Positions 11,301 to 25,818 of a stretch of DNA of 64,000 nucleotides are shown here, one piece after another (position 1 is the stretch's first letter; every line of letters begins with the position of its first letter). The translations under genes were made by a program, and so were the position numbers. Origin of the DNA: Triops longicaudatus. Its lineage: Eukaryota > Arthropoda > Branchiopoda > Notostraca > Triopsidae. A model generated the notes under the pieces. That model made no database searches and had not been told where the DNA came from. It was given only the letters and a program-made list of their open reading frames with translations. The stretch spans positions 124,001 to 188,000 of the forward strand of contig JAGQDJ010000023.1 in NCBI GenBank assembly GCA_022885665.1, given 5' to 3'.

Positions 11301-14300
11301 CTCTTTCAGCTACCATTGTTATTGCCTACTATCGACTTTTTACGTTGCTGTAGCTACACGTAATGTTATTGCTATTTTTCGGCTAGCAGATTTAAAGCTT
11401 TCGTTAACCTAAAAGCCCCGAAAATTCAATAATGAAAGGGGTGGGAGGAAAGCCATTGGCACAAGTTGCCGTGTGAGTCTTGTGCTGTTTAATAAGAACT
11501 CCGAATTCATTTACCCATGTTCTGCTTGATTTTGAATTTGATTCGGTTAACAGCCCTCTTGTGCTTGGTTCTTTCCCTGTATTTTCCTCCCTTACTTGCT
11601 AGCAGTCCCGATTTTCTCAATAACCGACGCTCCCGAGGACAATATGTCCACTTTCCAGCGAGTTAATTGAGCTTTGGGAGTCGAGCGTTCCAAGTCGCTG
11701 TGCCTCACCTTTAATTGCGTTGTGTGTTGACAGACTTCGATTGTTGCTCTCTAAATCAAGTTTAGCTACTTCAGTCTTTCATATTTTCTTTCGGAAGTGC
11801 CGAAAGTGTGTGGGGGGAAGGTTGTTGACGAGAAAGAGCGACTCACACGTGTTCGGTTCTCTTATTTCGTCGGGCGCTTTGTTGTTAATTTTCTAAGCAT
11901 TTTATCGCAACGTAAAGCTGTTTTTGTTCATTTAATGTGATTCTTAAGTCGATTTTTGCTACAAGAGCAATATGTTTGAAAAGCCCTATGTACTATGCTT
12001 TATGGTCTTTTCCTGCCGTGAACCATATTACAGGGGAGTAAGTTTATTTTTGCTAACAAATATTGCGTTATATTGTTCATTCAGCGTCATAAGGTTCGGG
12101 AGATATGAGATAACTACGCAGAACACTATGATTGTATGATAGCTACGTTTTGCGCAGAGACAACCGAATTTGTGAGCTTTTATAAAGTGAAGCAATATTT
12201 CACAGAAATTATTCCGTCAAGCTACAGTGGATTTATGGAGCTTGATGGATTTAAATCGTTCTCGAGTTGAACTTATAGTTAACTAATGTTGCCCCTGAAA
12301 ACTCTAGCTATGAAACACTTGGAAGCGTTTTATTTATTTATTGTTTTACAGCAGTTGGCGTTTGCATTCAGCACGCAAAAAAACCTGGAAAAGTTTTTTA
12401 TTGCATATTATGCTCTATAAGTACTACTAACAAATTTAGCGACAATGTGCATTATAACCATAAATAGGATTTTAACATAGAGATAAGTAGCGCTTAATCA
12501 CTACTTCTTAATAGTAAGTGAATTATCCAAAATTGGGTCAATTTTTTTACACTTTTGGTAATGGAAATATCCCACAAAAAATTGAAGTTAAAACAGTTCG
12601 CAATATGTTCCTGTAAAAATCTTTAATTCGAACGAACCTTAGTACTAAAAGAGTGCTTTGTCCTACCAGTCAATGTGATAGCGCTTGCTTTTATTTTCGT
12701 TTTCGACTTTTGTCTATTTTTTGACATTTTATTGATAATGGAGGACTTTTCTGGTAAGCGAATATAAATAATGGGAGAAAATTATTGACAAGCATTGTCT
12801 TAGATGTTTTCATGACTGAATGGTGTAAGGTGCGATTCATGATTCACCAAATGGCAAAAATGACGTATGAACCTGCAAATATAGAGAGCCAACTGTAATC
12901 ATACGGATATTTTTTTTTATCCCAAACGACTGGAAACTGCGTGTTCAAAAATTCAAAAAGTAACAATGCGTTCATGCTTTAATAGTCACAGCTTTTAACT
13001 TCCTTGAATTAATCATAGGACGATTATCGTTTCATAAAAATCAAAGGCGTTTCTCTCGGAGGTAGAAACAAAAATTGGCAAAGAGTCATCATTTGGGAGT
13101 ATAGATCTCCCGTGCATGGAACACACCCCAATGATTGATATAACGGAAATTTTTCCTGATGGGAGTTGCTAATTAGTGCCGTGCCTTATTTTCCATAGAT
13201 GAACACGCATAAAACCTAATGGCCCACTTCTTGCTAAACTCTCTTTACGCTACATAATTTTGTTGTGTGGTATCCTAAGCTGCCATTCGCTTGTTCTCGT
13301 CTGCATCAGGTGTAAGAAACAGTTTGAGGAGATTGGAACTTCATTTGCATGCCTCTTGAGTGGTCTGGACCCTCTAGAAATCTTTCTTCGGACACGTGAC
13401 AGCGGCTTGTCGGTTTAAAACCCACTTCCATGGAAGTACTTGACATTCGAGCTCTCGACATTGCAACACGGAAAGAGTGAGGCTTGACGCAATGGGAGGA
13501 CGTATCTCACTGTTCACGGAACACGTCTTCATTCCAAGAGCCATGATGCAAAGAAAACATCGGTATTCTGCCCTGGAAGAAAAAGTAAAGTTTTCTTTTC
13601 CCAGAATTGAAAGAACCGAGTCATTGACTGCCAGAGAGGTCTCCAGTGTTAAGTTTCATGCTGAGGACTCGGTTTTGGAGGGACTTGACAATTCATGGTG
13701 GTTCTATTTGCTGAAAGGTGTGTGGCGTTTGATATTACTGCAACGGAAAACTTATTTTTTTCACAAGTATGGAGTTTACTTTCCCCTCGAGGTTAAGACT
13801 GCTTACTGCTTTGAGTTTTTGAACTTGATTCTCGAAGGCTGCACATGACTTAAGACCAGCTACGTAGTGTATCACAGCAACGGCTGTGCTTCCCTTTTCT
13901 GTATACTTTAATGTATTTTTAATAGATCACCCCTAGTTTGAACCCATCATGGAACATCCCCCGTAATCCTGCTCAACCAAGGGAAATTGAATTTGAAGAG
14001 TGTTGTGTTGGAAGCGACTGGGAGTGCCAAGCTATAGAGCAAAGCAAATAAGCTCGCAGGTTGAAACCCAATTTACTGTCACCAAAGCGACTAATAGCCT
14101 TGCATTTCTTGTACCGTCGAGAAAAAGTGGTGTCGTGCTCCAGCTTTTTTCGAGCGTCTCGTTGCAGCTTACGTGAAGAGGGACCCTTTTTCAAGCAACA
14201 AGTAACCCCACCGTAGTTTCCTTAACCATATGGAGCACGGCGCTTCGGAGATGAGCTATACACATCCTCGGTGCATTTTCCATTTTTTTTCCCTTTACTG

Positions 14301-17300
14301 AGCCACCGGTTTTAGTGTACGTCAATTCAATCCGTAACCATAGCAGCTTTAGTAGATGAGATTTTGCGTTGGGTGGGTGGCAGAAGAGACGCTGAAATAG
14401 GAATACGTGAACAGACTCCGTTCGCTTGGGAGCCTCGGAGGTTAGACTGGGAATATTTACGCAACAGCTGCGCCGCAAAGCTTTAGCTGGGGAATATGAT
14501 TTGATTAAGGTGTCAGTCAAGTCAAGCATTGGTTTAAGCTGTGTTATTCGCTTGGAACTTGATACGCTACTCACCGGAGGTGTCACACCAAGTTGCATTT
14601 TTAAGCATTAATAAAACTCAAAATCACTACGAAAATTTCCAATTATTTTTCTAAAGTTCTCTTAATACCCTGTATAGCAACAGATGTACAGTACTGAGCG
14701 AAAAATCCTTTACCGAGCAAGTCACAAAAGTCTAATTATGCCTTTTGAGGCTGGTTTACCTTCTTCAACGGGCAAAGGGACTCGGGCTAATTGTTTACAA
14801 GGTGAAAATCAACCGAGAAGCTTAAAAAGAACATTACATAGACGATGCATGAGTGAATGAATACACGATGCCCTACAGCACGCTCAATATATTAATAAAC
14901 CATGGAGAAACGTTAACGAAAGGTTACAGGCTTTCATTCTCCTTGTTAAAAAAATTGAAAAAATTTTGAAATTATGACTACCAGAAATCATTATACGACT
15001 TAAACACATTCATCGTCACTGCTTGTTTATGTACTATTCATAGTATTTTCTTCATTGACATTAAATCTAAAACCTGCGCGAGGTAATGAGTGGAGTTATT
15101 CACAGTAAATCGTAACGCGGATTCGTAAAATTTCCCTACAGGAATGGCTTCACTTACGCGCCTTCTATGACATTTGCTTTTAAACTTCGTGGTTGACATT
15201 CACCTAATAAGGATTCTTTACCCCAATTAATAAGGGTAAATCAGTCTCGAGAAGCACAGTTAGACTTCTGTGACTTGCTCGGTCAAGGCTTTTTTGCTCA
15301 GCACTCTACTGCTATACGAACTAAAGTGCCTGCAAAGTACGAGTATTGGCTCTGAGAGTTAAAGCTTCCGAGTAAAGCCAAGGCTTAGTTTGGAATTTCT
15401 GAAATAAATTTACAATACAAACTTGAATAAACCCGCAAAAAAATAAAGACTTGCATCGGTACTATGAAGCTTCCTTTTACAAATTCACGGATAGGTGAGT
15501 AGTGAGGTTACGAAGACTTGTTCTACACACTACAGAATTACACACTGAAGCGTGCATAATTTTCTTCGCTACGAATAACATTAAATTTCTTCGCTAGGTT
15601 TGCTTTACAATGTAAGTAGACTCTCTAAGCATTGTTGTCTTATAAAATATGTTGCATAGCGGACGTTATTTAGCATTGTCATGGATTACTCGTTTCCAAT
15701 ATGCGTGTTTGAATAGAATATGTCTGCTTTTTACCGATGTTTCGGAATGGCAGTAATAGCACGTGCACATGTGCGACATAACCTGGAACGGGGTGTACAT
15801 AACTTTAAAAGCTTGGGGTAAACTTATTAAAGTACTCATATTTGATCAACTTTGGTTCACAGCTGGTGGACAAGATGAACAATTCTTTGAGTTTCCTTAA
15901 GAAAACATAATCTTAGCCTTCGTGATCTCGGGTTTACGCAAGAGGACTTAACAACGATGGATGAAAAGAAACGAAGGTAAAGTAGGTCAATTAGACAGCG
16001 AAGAAAATCATGAGGAATTTTGTGATATGACAGGACCATGTATAGATTTTTCTGCACTAGTGGATTTCTTCTGTAGTTCTCCTGAGGAAAGATTCTAAGA
16101 TCAAAAGGATTCCATTCCGGTGTGATTTTTCTCCACCTCTAATTCACCTTAACGGTTGTGATACGATTGTGATCTTTGTAAGGAATCGTAGGCTTGCCTT
16201 TCGCTGGAATCGTGTGTAGGAAGTTTACATCATGCCAGCCCTTGTCAGCTCTTATGACAGCGTAATAAAGACATATGAGTTTAGTAGATTATTCCATCTT
16301 GTGTCTAAGTGACAGTGCAAATTACGTTGTTAGAGCCACTTTTTGTGAAGCAAATTCTAGCTGGGGAAGGAAAGCAGTCTTCCGGCTTCATGTTAGAAAG
16401 GATACGGGGGAATTGCTCAAGGTGAGCACCGCGAGTAATACATAGCCAATCTGTATTCGCTTGCGTGCTACTGCTCTTTTATCGCCTAAGTATTTGATAT
16501 TACATGGCACTACATTAACGCCTGGGCTCTTTGCAATTGCAGTTACATCCTGTTGCGGTTTATGAGGCTTTGGTGTTTTATTTCCTTCACAGCGTTTAGC
16601 AGATGCTAATGAACATGCGATATCCTGAACAATTTTTCCAGTAGGAGTACCTTTTAAATCTGTGAAGTTTCTAGTCTTGAAAATAATCTACGCAAAATGA
16701 ACAGTTGTAACCGCGGTGATCGTGTGGAGTTTTGTAGTAGGTTATGGATACGCAATACAAAGAGTTGCTCACAAGAATCATGTTCTAAAAGCTATTATAC
16801 TTACACCACCGTGGGTAATTGTGTTTTACAAAGTTGCTATAGTAACAGTACAGCTCGTAACAACGTAATTGAACTTTCTTGCGATGTTTGTGAGACGCTA
16901 AAGTAAACGGGGGCTGTGAGGTTGCTAGGATTTTAAATTCGGTGTCTTTGATACCTATACTCCCTACTCCATGCCGCAGCACATAGAGCCATTTCTATGA
17001 CAAGGCACATTGAAACACGAGCATAATTCCCCATATTGCAGGAGATAAAGGAATGTATGAGGTTTCCTTAAATCAAATTGAAGTGCCTTTCGGTGTTGGC
17101 TATTGTGTACATTACCTTGTTTACGTTCCTTGGGTACACATTGCCAGGGGTTCTCTTAATTACTGCTCAGCAATAAAGAAACCTTGATGATAGTCGCCTC
17201 GATTTAGATAAATGATGCTAAGGGTGGGTGTGTTCTTCCTCGTTTTTCTCTAATTGTGCAGCTTGTCGTCTCCTTCCATGGCAGATCAGTAACTCATTCG

Positions 17301-17832
17301 GAGTACTAATGGAAATCACGTGAGATTTTGGGCTTGTTATTATTTGTTTGCAGCGTTCGACGCAAGATCTCGTCTAGAATCCACTATTAAGGAAAGCAAT
17401 ACTTTTCCCTATAAAGATTTGAGGTATTTTTGTTCGTCAGCTCGTCCCATGTGTCAGCTGCGAAGCGCAGGTGATGCGGCACGCATTTGATGTATGAAAG
17501 ATACAAGACACTATTGGCAAAAAAGAAAATGCATGTCCTCAACTATCATCGCACTTTTCCTAGTGAATTATTTCATGAACGGGTAAAGTGTTTCAATTTA
17601 GTTCTTTTTCGAATAATTTGTTATAAATAAATCATGTACAAGTTGCAAATATTTTCACGTCATTGAGAAAAATATTCATCTAGCGAGAGGAAATACCCAG
17701 AAAAACATAGGCTTCTAACAGTTTGTTGTTGATTCTTGAAACATAGGGATTTTAACTAGAGTATGAGGAAGGGAGGATTACCTTTAGCAAATTATTACAC
17801 ATTAACTGGACTTCTATACCTAAGGGTGAGCG

Positions 17833-17851
17833 GATTAGATTAGATTAGATT
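17833..17851. repeat. (GATTA)n pentanucleotide repeat
   Basis: Three full GATTA units plus GATT. Confidence 0.9.
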
Positions 17852-18303
17852 CATACAATTCCTCCTGATGTTCATATAACATTATAATACGGAAATTACG
17901 CTCAATTCTTCTATTACGGTAAAATATGTACGAAAATACATATTTTTGTTAAAGGGGACTTTCCTCTCGCTATACATAACAGCCAAGTTTTTTACCGTCC
18001 CCAATATCTGAATTTTTTAAGAGAGATTCTTTAACTGATACCAATGAAAAGGGACATGAAATACGAAAATAAAATTGAGGTACAGGTAAAGAACACCCAA
18101 ACATTTAATTCTACTATTATTGCGCCATTATAAACTTTTTTAAATTCATTATTACGTAGCCGTAACACAGTAATATCTCTCCAACGCAACCGCAACCGCT
18201 GTAGACGATTAAACTCATTATTGTAACAGTGAAAGTGTGGACCTCTTTGTCGTTGTTCCAATGCTCATTGCAACTCTCCTTTACGTCAGGTTCTTTGGTT
18301 CGC

Positions 18304-18487
18304 GAACTGGAACGCAACGGATCTTTGGCCACGGATCGCGGATTTTCGGATCGCGAACAGTACGAAACTAACTACGGATCTTTGACTACGAATCGCGATT
18401 CGTCAGGACAATCCGGTTCGTATCAATCCGTTTTCGTAAACCGGGACTGATCCGGATTGCGTTTTGGATCAGATCCGTTCATCACTG
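18304..18487. mobile_element. Decayed GGATC-rich palindromic element (hAT-like MITE remnant)
   Basis: About 184 bp, clearly richer in CG and in GGATC/GATCC motifs than its surroundings, arranged as an imperfect palindrome. Its exact centre is CGAATCGCGATTCG (18389-18402). Read on the minus strand the right end starts CAGTGATGAACGGATC, a hAT-style terminus. The left end (GGAACGCAACGGATC) matches it only loosely, and I see no 8-bp target duplication. Start and GGATC content resemble the better preserved element at 25827-25971, so both probably belong to one non-autonomous family. It encodes no protein. Confidence 0.5.
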
Positions 18488-21400
18488 GCCCCAAGGGACA
18501 ATTAAGCTAAACTTTTGCACTAAATAGCTTTCTTAGAAGTAGACGAATTGTGTATCGTAACAATTTTGCACAAACATGTTTGAATCGCATTACGGCTTAC
18601 CATTACATTTACAGTGTTCCCATTTACTAGCTTGCTGTGGTTTCAGGCGTTTCTAGCGTGAGAATTTTACCTAATTTAATTTAACGTAACAAAGTCTTGC
18701 CAAAAAAGCCACGTGGTGTGGAAAAAGAAGTACCGGACTGTGTTGACACCGTTTTACATTTTAATTTCCGGCCCTTGAGAGAAGCGTTTCGTCGACCATA
18801 ATAGGACGGTAAAAAACTAACTTTTTCTCATTATTGTGGAAGTTAACACGACTTCACGAAGTTAAGTCCAAAGGTTATCTCAAGATTAAGTTCGAGGCGT
18901 AAAACTGTTCAGGTGATATACCCAAATTAAGGTTAACAAGGTAGTAAGCATTATTACTATTATTTCATAGACACGAGTCAGACTAAAAGTAAATTATACA
19001 AAAGGCAAACAATACTCGAGATAGAGTAGGGACGGGACAGTTGACACGTCAGACAGAAATCATAACTAATGAACAACAAAAATTTTGCAAGTGGAAATAA
19101 CACTTAGGTTGCGTTCCACTGCCCACCTAAACCTGGTGTCGTGCTAACCGTAGAACGAAGGAATCCAACACGCGTACAGCACTGACATACAAAACTAGTA
19201 ATCGTGTAAGGGTTAAAATCGATATTGCTTTCCGATTGAGCGTATAAAATCGCTTTTTTTTCATACCCTACGAATTCATATTACAGAAAAAAATTTGTAA
19301 GCAAATGCCCAATTTAGCGAAAGAAAATACTGAATGAGTGGTATTCTGCCATAAATCAACAGACGTAAGCTGAAGTCAAGAATCCCGCTCTTCACAGACG
19401 AATAACAAACTCACGTAAAATGATTTTTCATAACACTTTTGAGTTACTGAACTGACTTCTATTTTGTTTCCTACATTTTCTTAAATAACGTACTACTTAA
19501 ATTATGAAAGAATTCAGAAGACAGCTCACACCAGAACACAACACAAAGGGAGCAATAAGTAACCTAGAGGAACGATATACACTTTTTTACTAGATCATTG
19601 TATTCACGGATACGAAGTAAAGGAATAAGCACACCAAAACAGACGAAAACCATGCAAAATGGCTTGCTGACCTACTGCAAAATGTCACTTCATTTAAAAG
19701 GAAAGCCAAAGACGCACGAAGAAATTCACGGAATAAAAGGAATGTGTTTAAAACACTAATCACGTTAATATCATTTCAGAGGCAGAAATTTCTTCACCGA
19801 GAAACATACACTTCAATACACATCTAACAGATGTGTAATACGGATATTTAGAAAGTAAGTTACTTATTTATCATAAAGATTTGCTTTGTTGACATTACAT
19901 CTAGCCCACCCCCACGCGAAACGCGTCTAAGATCAAGCTGAGGGGTCTAACACAGAATCAAAGTGAAGTTAGCTAGCACGATGACTAGCACGACTTGTAG
20001 CACGACTGTGCCTAGTGGAAACAGTTGTGTTAACTGATTCGTTCTATATTTGCCCCTTACGACGGGTTTAGATGGCAATGGAAACACAGCCTAAGTGAAA
20101 AAGATGAAGGTCACACGGGAAAGATTTTTTTCTTTTCTTTTTTTAAATAGTCAAGCGTATATGAGAAAATAAATAAAAACATATTTTTCGGCTCGTTAAA
20201 TAAGCTATGGGTCTTAGATTTTTCGTTGCTACGTTTAAGTTAAGTACCCGAAAATTGTGTCAGAACAGCTTTTGTGCACAATATAAACGACACAGTAATC
20301 CACTGGAAGCTTAACCAGAAGGATTCGGAAGAAAACTTCCAGGAGACATTGAAAACTCATGTTGTGCTTCGGTATGGTTTGGACTGTATGTGTGTTGTGC
20401 AAATGGCGAAATAAAGATAAACGGAATATCATACTAGTAGACTACTACAATGATTCTATTATTCATTCGCACTGCGTTTGTCAATTTCCATAATTATTTT
20501 CCAAATCTATCCTGAAATTTTCTTGGAAAGTAGATCTGCCAGCTTCTTTATGGCGAAGCACACGTCAATAACTTCTGTCAATAACTTTCCAGTGTTTGGC
20601 CGCAGATCGACAATGCAATGCGAACCAAGCACAAAAAGGTGCTCAACCTCTTATAAAAACTTGAAAGAAATTACAGTGGGTATTGTTATTAGAGTTAGTT
20701 ACAGTATGAACAATGTAATATATAAAAAATGAAGATACATGTCTTTATTTACTAAAAAAAAGTAAGTGAAGCGATTGTCACGCCCTTGGACAGATACAGA
20801 AAACACAGGACAGAATTTCTTCCGCCCTGTTATTGCAATGCCGGCACTTACCGGCCTTCCGGCTGTTAATCAGCAGTTGTGGTTGACAGGGGACGGCAAA
20901 TGCAAAAGTGAAGCTCTTTGCCTATAATTTGCAAAGACAGTGTTAGTTTGAGTTATGTCCCCACTTTACTTTCTTTGTGCCAGATTGTAACGAGTTTACG
21001 GTAAAGAAAAAAATAAATAAGAACATAAGACCATGTCGTATACTTCGTGATATTTTTTCTTCACTTTTCCTTTCAGAGTGAGTGTTACTCTAACTTTTTG
21101 CCGAACCTAATGTGGAAATTACTTCGCAGATTTATGTTGACCGTTTCGGGCGGCGAATTCCAGAACAAATTCAAAAGCGGGAAACAAATACATTGGCTAC
21201 AGTTGTTGTCGTCTACAAGACCTAAAATTGGTCTCCTTTCACGGTTCATGTCCGGAAGTGAGCATTTCTTTTTTTTTATTATTACCAAACCCCCACTTTT
21301 TACACCTCCTTTCCTTTTGTGTGGTTATTTATAACGGTGAGTGTAATTTCTTGTTGGCTTCTGTATGTATAAAGCTTAACATGGCCAAAGTATTGCATCC

Positions 21401-24400
21401 ACTTACATGCCTCTCCATCACCACAAGCACGGGATTACAAAGGACTTGCACAAAAAATCCCAAACTGTTCTTTGTTGTAATGGAACTCGGGGGTTTTTGT
21501 CAACCTCCTTTACTTTATGAAAACAATCTTGTAACTTAGCTTCTCCAGAAAGGACAGAAGTTACGAGAAAATTACGTCAACCTGCAGAACAAGCCTAATC
21601 GTACATAGAGGGCTGAATTTATTCGTCTCATTTCCCTGTGGTTCCGAGAAAAAATATTGGTCTTGCATTGTTTTAACTTAATTCACATGGTGCTATTGAA
21701 ATTAATATTTCAGACCGACAAAGTCGTAGCATTCACGGCAACTGACTTATGATTAAAAGTTTTCTTATCTGGGTCAACACTCTTCCTGGTTTAAAGATTT
21801 TTTAAAATTTATTGCATACGATATTAATGTCTCTTAGATTTGTTTAAGGTATATATGTTGCGTTTTCTCGTTTCATGTGTTTGCTATATTTTTTAAATCG
21901 TATTTTAATTTTACTTTAAAACTGGGTCTAAAACTCTACTTTCTTTCACATTTATCTCGGCGTGAGCTTCAGTATTGTGTTAGATTCTCTAGGTGATTAT
22001 TTTCCTGTACCCATTTCGAGGTGCACCCGGAGGTGGTACGAGCGGGGCTAGAATCGAGTTCTTTTCTTCAACCCAGTTAGAAAGGAAAACATATAGAAAG
22101 TAATTACACTTATTAAAGTGGTCTTGAGTTTCAAGCTTGCCTTCCAACTAGTTATTTCGTACAGCAGTGCACAAATAGAAAAAAAATACAACATAGTAAG
22201 GCTACCCATAAAATTTAAAAGTGACTTTGCTCAGCGTTAGGTACTGCTCATAGCGATTGTTTGTATTTAGGGGCCAGTTTTTCTTGTCTTAAAGTATCGC
22301 GCTAAAATATTCAAAGCGTGAAGTATTGCACCGTTACGGCGTAGCCCATTACGGCTTTGATCGTCGTTTCTCTGGTGGGTATTGGCCACTAAGCACTGGC
22401 TTTACCGCTTGCAGGTATTTCTGCCTTAGATGAGGTGTGTCGCTTTTATAGCCCCTTGCCGAGCCGAAGCCCAAAGCCTGAAGGCAAAAAGTAAGAGTAA
22501 GCTTTCGCTTCTCCTCTCCCTCTTGCGTGTTAACAACAATAGCCAACCGTTTTTGGGTCGCATTATCGCGCCTGGCTTGCGTCTGCGACATTACTGTACT
22601 ACTCTACGCTACATATGACCGTCACAACCATAACGTATGTAACAACCCATAAGAACTCCCTGTTTCTATATGCAGAAATACATAAAACATGAAAGTTATT
22701 CTGTTAAGCATGGTTATATCGCCCCCTTTCAGTAGCAGAAAGGGAAGCTCAGGCCGCTGGACAGTTTAGCGAGTTGGGATGTTATGGTCAAAGACGGATA
22801 TGAATAGTGTTTCTGGAAAATGCCAACGGAATAGCTGTACCGATACACGTTACCACGTTCCAAGATACTGTGCAGGTGCGTGCCGCAGGGGCGGAACTTG
22901 GTGGTTAGCTTGTTTGTCATCATGGAACTGCGGCATTTCATTGCATCCTACACGCTGCTTGTCCACCATCGAACCAAGTTTGAGTCACTTTCTATAAACC
23001 TAATTGCAGTGGAGGTGGCGCGTGCTAATGCAATAAAAAGAAGAAAAACGGGCCCACACAAGATGCCGATAGATATTCTGCTTGCGCAACAAAAGTTGCC
23101 ATGGTTACCTGACGAGGTTTCTTGGATATCGCGCACACGTTGCACCCCTTACTAGCCACGTGAATCTGCAAAACTAAACTATGCATCACTCCCAGCTGTA
23201 CTATATGCTCCTTGTTATTGTCCACGAAGCACTGCAATCCTAACTATCGAAGTAAAGGTCTCTTGATGCTAGAAAGGGTCGTTCACCAGCCGCCACCAAA
23301 CTTCTATTGTATACATTTCCTGACGCGTACGATTTTCTTTTGCCGCGCATAGGTCTTTGTTAGGTATCGCGTGTAAAGTTTTATTTCAGAAAAAATAATT
23401 GTAAACTGTTTGAGCGCTCCAACTGTTTTACGGTTGTTATTGAGGTACAGCCCGTTTACGCCGTGAGCTAGTCTTGGCAATTAGCTGGGGGGTTGAAAGT
23501 CGACAGGCGAAGATTGAAGCGGAAAAAGACTAACATATGTCGCCTCGGAGCAGCGCGTGTGGCAAATAAGAATCGTGACAGGTTCTGAATACTCCACCCT
23601 AACGTTCTATATCACACAAGCACAAGAGCTGCAGAGGTTTGGCGAAGGCCTGAGCTGCGGCTTTTTTTCTATTATTTTTTAATAAGCTTCTCTATTTTTT
23701 TATGACGGCTGGGAAGTACCGGAAATGAAGAAAAGTTCAGGTCGGTGATTACAAGTCATGTGAAGGGAAAGTGGGGGGAGACGGAAATTAAATGTCTTGC
23801 TATAAAAGAGAAGGAAGCTTTGTAACCTTTTACCCAAGGTTTCACAAGCGAATTAAGAGCGCGTCAGAAAAAATATCATAGCAGAGAAGGACTTTGGTGT
23901 TTATATTTGACTTGGCAGACCGGGTGTTAGAAAAAAGGAACCAGAGCACTAGTCTATCATCACAAGGGTCTCGCGCAGCTCAAGTTGTTTCCTCTCAGCT
24001 GACTGCTGTTGCCATGACAAATCTTGAAGGCGTAATTCACGGGAATATTTTTTCTTGTATAGACACCACGACTTGAAAGGCTTGAAAAGCATACGAGTCA
24101 AAAGTGTTTTTTTACTGGACGATTTTGTCCTCAGACAAATGGTGTACGAATGAACTAGTTAGAAATGACCGAATTGGACTGCTGACAGTCTGTTTACGTG
24201 ACGATTGCTAATTCCTTACCTGTTAAGTTGCTAAATACGGCGTAACTTGTAACCCGTAAAAGGACGAATCTCCCACTTCTGCCAAGAATTAGTAAGATGT
24301 AGACCCTGGTTCCGTTTGAATGGTTGGGACCCAAACTTGCCAAGCCCGTGGAGTTAACTTTGTGCAGAAGTACGGTGCTGGCAAGTTGGAAAACTGGTCT

Positions 24401-25818
24401 GTAACATTCATGAATCAGTGGCTGGGAGGGGGTTTGCAGTAGCATTTCCTGGGAAAATTACTAAGATTAAGTCTTCTGTTTAGGTGTTAGTACGTTTGTA
24501 CATTACCTTTACTTATTAGCTGGCAAGCATAAAGCATAAGCGCCGTAAGGAATAATAGCAGTACGCTTCTTCCCAGAGAAAACGACGTACTGGAGGTGGG
24601 AAAATAACCATATGTGGGATCATACAAAGGAGTGCCGCTGGGGCAGCGAAGATGAGGAAATTGGTACGAGATGGAGAGAATGAGCTTCTCTATGCCATAC
24701 ACAATAATTCTTTGAACACGAACCGCTTCTGTACTATAACAAGACGGCACAGGGTGAAGGAAGGGGGGTGACAAGATCGAGAAAAAGAAGCAATTAGGGT
24801 GAGGTAATAGTGAAAATATATGCACTTAGGCAATACTAGATTTCTACACTAAAAAGTACACATTATAAACTGAAAATGTTGCGGTGTAAACAGCTCTATC
24901 TCCTTTGAACAATTTCTTTTTTGCTCAATTTGGATTTTTACTTACTTTTGTTTGCTGCTATGTAATTTTGCTTAGAAGTAAAATTTTCATAGTGTTTGTC
25001 AAACTAGTAACACATAATAGATAAGGGCATATTCCATGTGCTTTCACCGCTTGGAACGCCATCGGCGTAACTTTCTAACCTAAGGCTACTTTTTGTAGTA
25101 TGTTTCTATTTTAATATCAAGAGTGGTTCATTTATGTTTTATTCTTTTTCGATTTATTTTAAGACAGACAAAAACTTGAACTGGAGAAGTTCTTTGACCA
25201 GTGTACCACCAATATCGGAAACAACGTGCAAAGTGCTAAAAATCAATTAAAAATCGTTTTGTCCTTCGGAATTTTTCTACTGTTCACCCCACTTTTGCTC
25301 GTTGTTTTGTTACTTGTTCTTTCCCATCCTTTTCTACTCCACATGTCGGCATTTCACAAGTTATTCGATAAACAATAATGACATGTATGCCATATTCAGA
25401 TGTAAATAAACATTAGCATAGCTTAAAAGACCTACGCCGGTGGCGCTCCAAGCGGTGAAAGTGTCTAGTTTTATATAATAAATAGGAACAGGATCACGGC
25501 AAATGGACAGGGAAGCCTGCGATATGACCCGAGTGAAAAAAATGACTACGGAAGTTAAAATGCGAATAAGCAATAAAACTTCTGTACGCTAAGATAAAAT
25601 TAAATTAATACACAGTTAGCAGATTGACATGAGTCTTTGTCAGTTTACAGGACGGCATTGTACGCCGTGCCACTATGCAAAGACCATCTAGGTTTAGAGG
25701 TCTGTGACAGTAATTCGAGGATTATAAATCCTATTGAGTAGGCCTGATCTATCTGGTTGCACACGTTTTCTTTTTTTGGTCCTTTATTGTTACTTCTACT
25801 AGTACTGTTTTAAGTGTT
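18488..25818. other. Gene-free stretch, about 7.3 kb
   Basis: I see no recognisable gene, RNA or intact element. Open frames reach at most about 110 codons and look random. A short 12-bp-period repeat at 19974-20005 is the only clear structure. Confidence 0.6.
19974..20005. repeat. Three 12-bp-spaced TAGCACGA copies
   Basis: TAGCACGA recurs at 19974, 19986 and 19998, exactly 12 bp apart, with diverged spacers between. This is a small tandem repeat of about three units. Confidence 0.85.

Larger units (their letters stand above)
4083..18303. other. Gene-free stretch, about 14 kb
   Basis: I find no recognisable coding region, RNA gene or intact mobile element here. Open frames are short, overlap on both strands, and match no family I know. 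The longest (13477-13848 +, 14191-14598 -, 5648-6007 -) are of the length expected by chance. Present are simple repeats, a 16-T run (4967-4982) and small inverted repeats, listed separately where clear. Confidence 0.6.
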
